Shown here piece after piece: positions 1 to 5,271 of a DNA stretch of 5,271 nt. Positions within the stretch are counted from its first letter, which is position 1. Each line of letters opens with the position of its first letter. Location of the stretch: assembly GCA_937892095.1 (NCBI GenBank), contig CALAVC010000099.1, positions 1 through 5,271 on the forward strand, given 5' to 3'. The notes beneath the pieces are model-generated. The model did no database searches. It was not told the DNA's origin and saw nothing but the letters and a program-made list of their open reading frames with translations. Origin of the DNA: an uncultured Bacteroidales bacterium (GTDB lineage: Bacteria > Bacteroidota > Bacteroidia > Bacteroidales > Marinilabiliaceae). Made by a program: the position numbers and the translations under genes.

Positions 1-1
1 G

Positions 2-985
2 CAGTGGTATATACAATATTTTAAATATTATTTCTTGCGCTTGGCGGGGATAGCCTACGACGAAGATAAACTTGAAGCAGACTTTGCGAAGTTGATAAGT
101 TATTTGTCGGAAGCGAACTCGAAATATTTTCTTTATCGCGACTTTCAGAGTCGGAACATTATGCTCGACGAAGAGCTAAATCCTTGGTTTATAGACTTTC
201 AGGGTGGTCGGCAGGGGGCACGTCAATATGATGTGGCAAGTTTGCTCTACGATGCAAAAGCAGATATTCCATCTTCGGTGCGTAACGAGTTGCTGACATC
301 GTATGTTATGCACTTGAAACAAAACGAGGTGGAGAGTTTTTCGAGATACTATTATGGCTTTTGCCTTATGCGCATTATGCAGGCAATGGGTGCTTACGGA
401 TTTAGAGGTTATTTTGAGCGCAAAGAACACTTTTTGAAGAGCATCCCTTTTGCGCAAGACAACTTGCGTGAGATTGTTGGCAAAAATTTCCCAAACATAG
501 GAGCAGACTACCTAAAGAAAGTGTTAACCGAAGTCGCAGAATCGTCTACGCTCCGTTCGCTTGGTTGCGAAAGAAAACGATTGTGTGTACATGTAGGCTC
601 ATTTTCTTATAAGCACGGCATACCTGTAGACACGAGTGGTAATGGTGGCGGACACGTATTCGACTGTCGCGCGTTGCCAAATCCGGGACGTTATGAAGAG
701 TATAAACATAGCACAGGACGCGACTCTGACGTGCGAAGTTTCTTTGCAGAGCATAGTCAGGAAATGAGTGCATTTCTTGATGGTGTAAAGGCGATTGTCG
801 GCATGAGTGTCGACAATTACATAGAACGTGGTTTTGCTAATTTGATGGTCAGCTTTGGTTGTACAGGAGGTCAGCATAGGTCGGTATATTGTGCGGAGAT
901 GACGGCAAATTGGCTTTCGGAGAAATATCCTGAAATAGAAGTTGAACTTTTTCATCATGAACAGACGCAGCTAAACAAGAAATGA
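2..985 (+). CDS. AmgK-like sugar kinase (APH fold) fused to RapZ C-terminal domain, 5'-partial
   Basis: A cytoplasmic fusion protein whose beginning is cut off by the window edge. The frame is open from base 2, and the residues before the TTG at 35 (QWYIQYFKYYF) fit the kinase family, so that TTG is not the true start. Numbering from base 2, the C-terminal lobe of an aminoglycoside-phosphotransferase-type kinase fills about residues 1-175: a catalytic-loop motif YRDFQSRN with Asp47 and Asn52, then the metal-binding motif FIDFQGG with Asp65. Residues about 190-322 match the RapZ C-terminal domain: GSFSYKHGIP, FDCRALPNPGRY, a TGRD element, and the hallmark GCTGGQHRSVY at bases 857-889. The RapZ P-loop domain is absent. 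Known AmgK enzymes phosphorylate MurNAc or GlcNAc at C1, and E. coli RapZ binds glucosamine-6-phosphate through this domain. The MurU-like neighbour, overlapping by 4 nt, supports an AmgK role. The exact substrate and the RapZ-domain function are inference; the domain calls are firm. Confidence 0.88.
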   Translation, partial: QWYIQYFKYYFLRLAGIAYDEDKLEADFAKLISYLSEANSKYFLYRDFQSRNIMLDEELNPWFIDFQGGRQGARQYDVASLLYDAKADIPSSVRNELLTSYVMHLKQNEVESFSRYYYGFCLMRIMQAMGAYGFRGYFERKEHFLKSIPFAQDNLREIVGKNFPNIGADYLKKVLTEVAESSTLRSLGCERKRLCVHVGSFSYKHGIPVDTSGNGGGHVFDCRALPNPGRYEEYKHSTGRDSDVRSFFAEHSQEMSAFLDGVKAIVGMSVDNYIERGFANLMVSFGCTGGQHRSVYCAEMTANWLSEKYPEIEVELFHHEQTQLNKK

Positions 986-1473
986 ACGGAATGATTTTCG
1001 CTGCTGGTCTTGGCACTCGGTTACGTCCGCTGACGGCAGAAAAACCCAAGGCACTTGTTGAGGTGTGTGGACAGACTTTGCTCAGTAGGGCAATAGGTCA
1101 TTTGGTCGGAAGCAACATAAAAAATATTGTTGTCAACGTACATCACTTTGCCGATATGATAATAGACTATGTCGAGACGAATCGTTGGCAATGGGATTGT
1201 GACATCATCATAAGCGATGAGCGTGAACAATTGATGGATACTGGTGGCGGACTGCGTAAGACCTTGTCGCTATGGGCAAATGCAGACGATATTGTCGTGT
1301 GTAATGCCGATGTTGTTTGTAATGTCGACTTGTGCCAAATGATTGAGGTACATAGGTCAAAGAGCTCTGATGCAACACTACTTGTTAGCGGGCGAAAATC
1401 GTCTCGTGCGCTACTGTGGACGACAGATGGTCATCTTGCGGGTTGGCGCAACTTTTCGTCGGGTGAAGAGTAA
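982..1473 (+). CDS. N-terminal part of the MurU-like nucleotidyltransferase (163 aa)
   Basis: This is the piece that would be translated if the TAA terminates. It holds the UTP-binding Rossmann-like part: the GLGTRLRPLT loop, Lys23 of KPKAL and Asp110 of NADV. It stops just after GWRNFSSGEE, in a region where family members continue toward the acceptor-sugar site and the second metal ligand. Alone it therefore lacks residues expected to be needed for catalysis. The start ATG (982-984) lies in the ATGA overlap with the kinase stop, which fits translational coupling; Met4 (991) is a possible alternative start. The fragment is clearly seen; whether it is stable or active is unknown. Confidence 0.6.
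   Translation: MNGMIFAAGLGTRLRPLTAEKPKALVEVCGQTLLSRAIGHLVGSNIKNIVVNVHHFADMIIDYVETNRWQWDCDIIISDEREQLMDTGGGLRKTLSLWANADDIVVCNADVVCNVDLCQMIEVHRSKSSDATLLVSGRKSSRALLWTTDGHLAGWRNFSSGEE
1471..1473 (+). other. In-frame TAA nonsense codon inside the MurU-like gene
   Basis: The codons read GAA GAG TAA CTT GTT GGT, and family-like protein resumes directly in the same frame (LVGRADMVTPLAFNGFHVV). One base change would turn TAA into AAA, CAA, GAA, TCA, TTA, TAC or TAT. The other genes in this window end in TGA, TAG and TAA, so a reassigned genetic code does not explain it. Confidence 0.85.
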
Positions 1474-1491
1474 CTTGTTGGTCGTGCGGAT

Positions 1492-1707
1492 ATGGTTACG
1501 CCACTTGCATTTAACGGTTTTCATGTAGTTCGACAAGATTTAGTATGGCAAATGCCTTCTGATGTGCCATTTCCAATAATAGACGAATATTTGCGTTTGG
1601 CAAAGAATAATTCAATAATGTGTTATCAGTCAACTGGTTATCATTGGTTTGATGTCGGGACTATTGAAAAACTAAAAGTTGCCGAAGAATATTTATGCGC
1701 TTTGTAA
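1492..1707 (+). CDS. C-terminal part of the MurU-like nucleotidyltransferase (71 aa from ATG 1492)
   Basis: The remainder of the same reading frame after the TAA. The first ATG lies 18 nt beyond the stop, close enough for re-initiation, though no convincing ribosome binding site precedes it. It carries TPLAFNGFHVV, FPIIDEYLRLA and the terminal WFDVGTIEKL segment with the expected metal-binding Asp (codon at 1651-1653). It has no nucleotide-binding loop, so it cannot be an enzyme by itself; it could act only by associating with the N-terminal half or through readthrough. Its stop overlaps the start of the M23 gene by 13 nt, so ribosomes translating it could help start the peptidase. More likely a gene remnant than a separate gene. 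Confidence 0.5.
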   Translation: MVTPLAFNGFHVVRQDLVWQMPSDVPFPIIDEYLRLAKNNSIMCYQSTGYHWFDVGTIEKLKVAEEYLCAL

Positions 1708-3377
1708 TTTTGCTTGTGTGGCTACTGGTGATGGCCACAAATGTTGCTGCACAAAAAGATCCGTTATATAATTTTCCGCTGAAAATTAACTATCGGATTA
1801 GTGGTGCCTATGCCGAATTGCGAGGCAATCATTATCATGCTGGGCTGGACATGTCGACTATGGGCGTTGAAAATGTCGAAGTGCATGCTGCGGAGAAAGG
1901 GTGGGTGAGTCGTGTCAAGGTTAGTCCGTATGGCTATGGACGTGCGTTGTATATAGACCATCCTGATGGACACACGACAGTCTACGGGCACTTAAATGGT
2001 TTTGCAAGCAAGATTGACGAATTCGTGCGCAAGGTGCAGTATGCCACCGAGAGTTTTGATGTTGACACGTTGCTTTCTGCAGGACAGATAGTGGTGGAGC
2101 GTGATGAGGTGGTGGCTCTTAGTGGCAATACGGGTGGGTCTGGTGGTCCGCATTTGCATTTTGAGGTGCGCGACACCCAAAGTGAAGAACCTCTTAATCC
2201 GCTACGTTTCTTGCCCCCCATAAAAGATGACGTAGCGCCAGTCCTTTACGGTATAAAGGTATATGCTTTGGGCGAGAAATCACAAGTAGACGATTGTACG
2301 ACCGACAAATATTTTGCCACAAATGTGGCACGTGATAGACGTATAAATGTGTTTGGTGAGATAGGTTTAGGGTTGCATTGCACAGACTATATTGGGCAGA
2401 ATAGTCGTCCGTGTGGCGTGGTATGCATTGAACTATACGACAACGAAAAACTTGTGTTCAAATCGTCAGTTGAGCATTTTAGTTTCGAGACGAATAGACA
2501 CGTCAATTCGCACATAGACTATGCTGAGCGTAGGCGTACAAAGCGTTTTGTGCAAAAGAGTTTTGTTGAGCCTGGCAACAAATTGCCAATATATTCCAAT
2601 GTCTGCACACCAATAAGAATATCAGATGGCGAAGTGCATAAAATGCTCTACGTGGCAAAAGACTTTGCAGGCAATAGGGCCACATTGTCTTTTACACTTG
2701 TGGGTAAAAAAAATCTCGCGATAAAAGACAAGAGCAGTCTCGATGGGGAGTTTGTCGATTGGCAACGCACGTGGGTGAAGGATACATTGGGTATAGAGAT
2801 TCTTATGCCACATCATAGTCTGTTCGATAATACGTGTATTGCCGTAGAAAAGATAGGCGAAGCAATTGCCGTTGGTAATCCCGACGTTCCCTTTGCAAAG
2901 GCTATGTCGTTGACCATGAATGTGCCGAATAAATGGTTGCGAAGAGCAAGTCAGGTATATATCGGATGTCTTAACGAAAAGGGTGTCGGTGCTTACTTGA
3001 CAAGCTCTGTTGAAGCCGACACTGCCACATGCAAAGGAGCAATGCTGGTGAAAGGGCTTGCAACAACATTTGGTCGATTTGCTGTATGTATAGACAGCAT
3101 TGCACCTACAATAAGGATTCGCAATAAAGCAACAACCTTAAAGCCCAACAACTTGATTATGATAGGCGTTGCAGACGATGTGAGTGGGATTAGCCACTAT
3201 GACGTGCGAATTGATGGGCGCTGGGAAGTGTTTGAGTATGACTACAAAAAGGCACGTCTAATTGCCACTCCTGCATATTTGGGCTTGAACTCAGGGCGTC
3301 ATCACCTTGTGGCTACGGTTACTGATGCGTGCGGTAATAGTAGGATTTTGGAGTGGGATTTTACTCTTGCGAAATAG
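1695..3377 (+). CDS. Secreted M23-family (lysostaphin-type) zinc metallopeptidase with Ig-like C-terminus
   Basis: A predicted exported peptidoglycan endopeptidase of 560 aa. Residues 1-20 form a signal peptide: MRF, a hydrophobic stretch to about 13, then a small-residue cleavage site near NVAAQ. The M23 domain covers about 44-172: HAGLD gives the zinc ligands His48 and Asp52, YGHL has His99, and GNTGGSGGPHLHFEVRD supplies the HxH pair His153/His155, so all catalytic residues are present. Between YGHL and GNTGG lies a longer loop (about 104-141) of a kind I associate with Bacteroidota members. The following ~390 residues have no motif I can name, except that about 467-560 (IAPTIRI ... DDVSGI ... 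GRHHLVATVTDACGN) resembles an Ig-like fold. M23 enzymes usually cut peptide cross-links or stem peptides in the periplasm. The ATG at 1695 is chosen because it begins the signal peptide. It shares an operon with the two recycling genes, which suggests a link between wall cleavage and sugar reuse; that link is inferred. Confidence 0.92.
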   Translation: MRFVILLVWLLVMATNVAAQKDPLYNFPLKINYRISGAYAELRGNHYHAGLDMSTMGVENVEVHAAEKGWVSRVKVSPYGYGRALYIDHPDGHTTVYGHLNGFASKIDEFVRKVQYATESFDVDTLLSAGQIVVERDEVVALSGNTGGSGGPHLHFEVRDTQSEEPLNPLRFLPPIKDDVAPVLYGIKVYALGEKSQVDDCTTDKYFATNVARDRRINVFGEIGLGLHCTDYIGQNSRPCGVVCIELYDNEKLVFKSSVEHFSFETNRHVNSHIDYAERRRTKRFVQKSFVEPGNKLPIYSNVCTPIRISDGEVHKMLYVAKDFAGNRATLSFTLVGKKNLAIKDKSSLDGEFVDWQRTWVKDTLGIEILMPHHSLFDNTCIAVEKIGEAIAVGNPDVPFAKAMSLTMNVPNKWLRRASQVYIGCLNEKGVGAYLTSSVEADTATCKGAMLVKGLATTFGRFAVCIDSIAPTIRIRNKATTLKPNNLIMIGVADDVSGISHYDVRIDGRWEVFEYDYKKARLIATPAYLGLNSGRHHLVATVTDACGNSRILEWDFTLAK

Positions 3378-3771
3378 TCTCGTTGTTGGTGTTTGTCACT
3401 TCCACCGATAGCCATTCGTCTACAAGTCGCTGACCATTGACAACAAATTTGTATGCATCAATCAGATTTAAAATGGGAACCATAATCAGCAAATTTCGTA
3501 AGAATGTGGCTCTCCACGAGGCAACGCTATTGGTCTGTTTGTAGCGTACTCGCAGTCCAAAAATCCTCTTGCCAAAACTCTGACCGCCAAATAGTATAGG
3601 GTTGTCGCGCAAGAGAAAATATGTGGCAGCAATGACGTAGCCAATCGTATTTGGAAAGACTGCCAGTGCAGCACACATTATTATGTCTACTAAAAAAGCA
3701 ACCTCACGTTCCAAACGTGGGTTGCTTATTATGCCGTATAGTATGTCTCGTATGTTCGACATTCTTGACAT
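3361..3771 (-). CDS. RDD-family small integral membrane protein
   Basis: A 136-aa inner-membrane protein of the RDD family. The name residues can be assigned as Arg22 just before the first helix, Asp29 within it (REVAFLVDIIMC), and Asp118 in the closing segment QRLVDEWLSVEV. The loop GGQSFGKRIFGLRV (62-75) is the strongest family marker. Hydrophobic segments lie at about 24-39, 43-54 and 90-111, giving two or three membrane spans; the C-terminal tail is polar. RDD proteins have no single established function, though some have been linked to ion transport. The ATG follows the der stop codon with no spacer (TAAATG), so the two are probably cotranscribed and translationally coupled; Met4 is a possible alternative start. 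The 3' end overlaps the convergent M23 gene by 17 nt. The family is well supported; the role is unknown. Confidence 0.82.
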   Translation of the reverse strand: MSRMSNIRDILYGIISNPRLEREVAFLVDIIMCAALAVFPNTIGYVIAATYFLLRDNPILFGGQSFGKRIFGLRVRYKQTNSVASWRATFLRNLLIMVPILNLIDAYKFVVNGQRLVDEWLSVEVTNTNNETISQE

Positions 3772-5079
3772 TTATTTTTTGCGCATTACGATGTTGATAG
3801 GCACACCAGTGAAGTCCCAATTTTTGCGGATTAGGTTTTCGAGGAAGCGTTTATACTGGTCTCGCACGTATTGCGGCAAGTTGCAAAAGAAAGCAAAGGT
3901 GGGCGAATTTGCTGGCAATTGAGTTACGTATTTTATCTTGACAAACTTGCCTTTTATTGAGGGTGGCGGATAGTTTGCGATGGTGGGTAGCAACACTTCG
4001 TTAAGTTGCGAAGTGCCAACCTTTCGATGCGAATTGTCGAAGACGTGCATAGCTTCTTCGAGTACCTTGTGTATGCGTTGCTTGCTTGGTACCGAAGTAA
4101 ATATGATTGGTATGTCTGTATAGGGTGCAAAACTGCTTTTGACAGCTTCTTCCCATTTTTTCATTGTGTTGTTGTCTTTGCTTACAAGGTCCCACTTGTT
4201 CACCACGACTACTATGCCCTTGTTGTTGCGTTCGATAAGACCAAAAATTTTTTTGTCTTGCGCTTCGAGTCCACGGCTCGCATCAATGAGCAGAATGCAC
4301 ACATCGGCTGTTTCGATAGACTTGACGCTACGCATTGTAGAGTAAAACTCAAGGTCGTCTTTTTCTTTGCTACGCTTGCGCAGACCAGCTGTGTCGACCA
4401 AATAAAAGTCTTTGCCAAACTTGTTGTAGCGCGTTAGAATAGAGTCGCGTGTAGTGCCAGCTATATCTGTTACAATGTTTCTTTCTTCGCCTACAAATGC
4501 ATTGAGCAACGAGGATTTGCCTGCATTGGGGCGACCAACAATAGCAAACTTTGGTAGCGAGTCGTCTATGTCGCTCTGAACGTCATCGGGCAATAGCTCA
4601 AGCACGCGGTCGAGCAAGTCGCCTGTGCCAGATCCGCTTGCTGCACTTATGGGGAATATCTCGCCCAATCCGAAGCTATGAAAGTCATGTATGTAGGCCA
4701 TCTTGTCGTACGTGTCGACCTTGTTGGCCACCACGACTACTGGTTTTCGTGAGCGTCTTAAGATGTCGGCTACCACATCGTCATAATCTGTAACTCCATT
4801 TTTAGTGTCGACGACAAAAAGAATCACTGCCGCCTCTTCTATGGCCAATACAACTTGTTTGCGTATCTCGGCCTCAAAAATATCATCGGTGTTGGAGGCA
4901 TAACCGCCCGTATCGATAATGGAAAATTCTTTGCCATTCCAAACTACTTTACCATATTGACGATCGCGAGTAACGCCAGACGCTTCGTCTACTATGGCTT
5001 GACGCGATTCTGTTAGGCGATTGAAAAGTGTCGACTTGCCCACATTGGGTCGTCCGACTATGGCTACTATATTTCCCAT
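3772..5079 (-). CDS. der: Ribosome-assembly GTPase Der (EngA)
   Basis: A cytoplasmic GTPase with two G domains in tandem, needed for maturation of the 50S ribosomal subunit. Domain 1 shows GRPNVGKST (9-17), TRD (37-39), DTGG (56-59), NKVD (119-122) and SA (145-146). Domain 2 shows GRPNAGKSS (183-191), TTRD (210-213), DTAG (230-233) and NKWD (295-298). The C-terminal KH-like domain (about 350-435) ends with NWDFTGVPINIVMRKK, typical of Der. The length of 435 aa is normal for Bacteroidota and shorter than E. coli Der because the linker between G domains is short. All GTP-binding motifs are intact. The ATG at 5079 directly precedes GNIVAIVGRPN, the usual beginning, with no clear Shine-Dalgarno sequence. 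In many Bacteroidota, era lies upstream of der; here the upstream gene is out of view. Confidence 0.97.
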   Translation of the reverse strand: MGNIVAIVGRPNVGKSTLFNRLTESRQAIVDEASGVTRDRQYGKVVWNGKEFSIIDTGGYASNTDDIFEAEIRKQVVLAIEEAAVILFVVDTKNGVTDYDDVVADILRRSRKPVVVVANKVDTYDKMAYIHDFHSFGLGEIFPISAASGSGTGDLLDRVLELLPDDVQSDIDDSLPKFAIVGRPNAGKSSLLNAFVGEERNIVTDIAGTTRDSILTRYNKFGKDFYLVDTAGLRKRSKEKDDLEFYSTMRSVKSIETADVCILLIDASRGLEAQDKKIFGLIERNNKGIVVVVNKWDLVSKDNNTMKKWEEAVKSSFAPYTDIPIIFTSVPSKQRIHKVLEEAMHVFDNSHRKVGTSQLNEVLLPTIANYPPPSIKGKFVKIKYVTQLPANSPTFAFFCNLPQYVRDQYKRFLENLIRKNWDFTGVPINIVMRKK

Positions 5080-5271
5080 TAGATGTATAATTATTACGTG
5101 TAAAAAGTTTACAAAATTGACAAAAAAGACCGAGACTTGAAAAGTTAAGGTGTGAAGATTGCAAATTTGTTTGCTGTAAGCCCCATAATATGCCCTCAGA
5201 AAACTCTAATTGTGTTAAAATTAGTAATTTAGCTATTCCTATTTATTCATCGTAAATGATTGTCTTTCCAC
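5080..5271. other. AT-rich region upstream of der, no gene assigned
   Basis: All three minus-strand frames entering from the window edge stop between about 5239 and 5250, leaving tails of 7 to 10 residues (for example GKTIIYDE), too short to identify. The rest carries no convincing ORF on either strand. There are two small inverted repeats: GCAAA-TTTG-TTTGC (5161-5174) and GTAAA-AAG-TTTAC (5100-5112). Both are too weak and AT-rich to be called terminators. The region most likely holds the der promoter and leader, and perhaps the extreme 3' end of an upstream minus-strand gene. Confidence 0.5.
5140..5165 (-). promoter_or_regulatory. Weak candidate Bacteroidota-type promoter for der
   Basis: On the minus strand TAACTTTT (5147-5140) matches seven of eight positions of the Bacteroidota -7 consensus TAnnTTTG, and a TTTG (5165-5162) lies 14 nt upstream. 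The usual spacing is longer, so the pair is imperfect. Transcription would start near 5135 and give a leader of about 55 nt. An alternative is TTTG at 5115-5112 with the poorer box TAATTATA at 5093-5086, which would leave almost no leader. In such AT-rich DNA either could be chance. Confidence 0.22.

Larger units (their letters stand above)
982..1707 (+). pseudogene. MurU-like sugar-1-phosphate nucleotidyltransferase interrupted by an in-frame TAA
   Basis: This is one 242-codon frame with an internal TAA as codon 164. Both sides belong to the same nucleotidyltransferase family. The first side has the nucleotide-binding signature AAGLGTRLRPLT with KPKAL (residues 7-25), the sugar-binding-type segment SDE...LMDTGGGL (78-91) and NADV (108-111), whose Asp110 should bind the metal. 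The second side has TPLAFNGFHVV, FPIIDEYL and FDVGT, with Asp224 as the likely second metal ligand. MurU enzymes make UDP-MurNAc (or UDP-GlcNAc in relatives) from the sugar-1-phosphate and UTP during peptidoglycan recycling. The total length matches the family, so a single codon change would restore it. There is no frameshift and no other stop. It begins by a 4-nt overlap with the kinase gene and ends 13 nt inside the M23 gene. It may be a recent nonsense mutation, a sequencing error, or a gene expressed as two halves. Confidence 0.82.

Noticed and set aside
35..37. TTG at 35 as the start of the kinase-RapZ gene
   Set aside because: The frame is open back to base 2 with family-like residues, and a kinase starting here would lack its whole ATP-binding N-terminal lobe. 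The gene is cut by the window edge.
1471..1473. Genetic-code reassignment of TAA
   Set aside because: TAA is used as the normal end of der, the RDD gene and the MurU-like gene itself (1705-1707), and TGA and TAG also terminate genes here.
1343..1528. A plus-strand ORF in another frame spanning the TAA of the MurU-like gene, considered as evidence of a frameshift
   Set aside because: Its protein shows no nucleotidyltransferase motifs, while the original frame carries family motifs on both sides of the stop. The lesion is a nonsense codon, not a frameshift.
4006..4437. A 143-codon plus-strand ORF opposite der
   Set aside because: It is antisense to the conserved second G domain and linker of Der, with no recognisable motif; a shadow of der codon use.
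5100..5174. Small inverted repeats as a terminator, riboswitch or operator
   Set aside because: Stems are only 5 bp and AT-rich, with no strong stem plus T-run and no recognisable riboswitch core; likely chance.
5190..5255. A 21-codon plus-strand ORF upstream of der
   Set aside because: Very short, with no recognisable ribosome binding site or motif, in AT-rich DNA where such ORFs arise by chance.
5239..5271. 3' end of era on the minus strand, or a plus-strand gene starting at ATG 5256
   Set aside because: era often precedes der, but the minus-strand tails are only 7-10 residues and none matches the Era C-terminus I would expect. The plus-strand ATG leaves only five codons before the edge. 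Not decidable here.

Overview
The window looks like chromosomal DNA of a Bacteroidota bacterium, most likely order Bacteroidales. This rests on protein style rather than a database search: a short (435 aa) Der GTPase, a sugar kinase fused to a RapZ C-terminal domain, an M23 peptidase with a long Ig-like tail, moderately AT-rich DNA and no clear Shine-Dalgarno sequences. I see no mobile elements, CRISPR arrays, tRNA or rRNA genes.

Plus strand, 2-3377: three tightly packed genes that read as a cell-wall turnover and recycling operon. The first is a kinase of the aminoglycoside-phosphotransferase/AmgK type fused to a RapZ C-terminal domain; its 5' end lies outside the window. It overlaps by 4 nt (ATGA) a MurU-like sugar-1-phosphate nucleotidyltransferase. 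That gene is interrupted by one in-frame TAA (1471-1473), with the rest of the reading frame intact up to 1707. It overlaps by 13 nt a secreted M23 metallopeptidase. In the known AmgK-MurU pathway, the kinase phosphorylates recovered amino sugars at the anomeric position and MurU makes the UDP-sugar. Here the M23 enzyme would cut peptidoglycan in the envelope, and the other two would handle the sugars in the cytoplasm.

Minus strand, 5079-3361: der, a ribosome-assembly GTPase with two G domains, is followed with no spacer by a small RDD-family membrane protein. The RDD gene converges on the M23 gene and the two coding ends overlap by 17 nt, so there is no intergenic terminator between the two operons.

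5080-5271 is an AT-rich gap upstream of der with a weak promoter candidate and two tiny inverted repeats. I can assign no gene there.

The points most worth a second look are the nonsense codon in the MurU-like gene and the kinase-RapZ fusion next to its pathway partner. I see no wholly new system.
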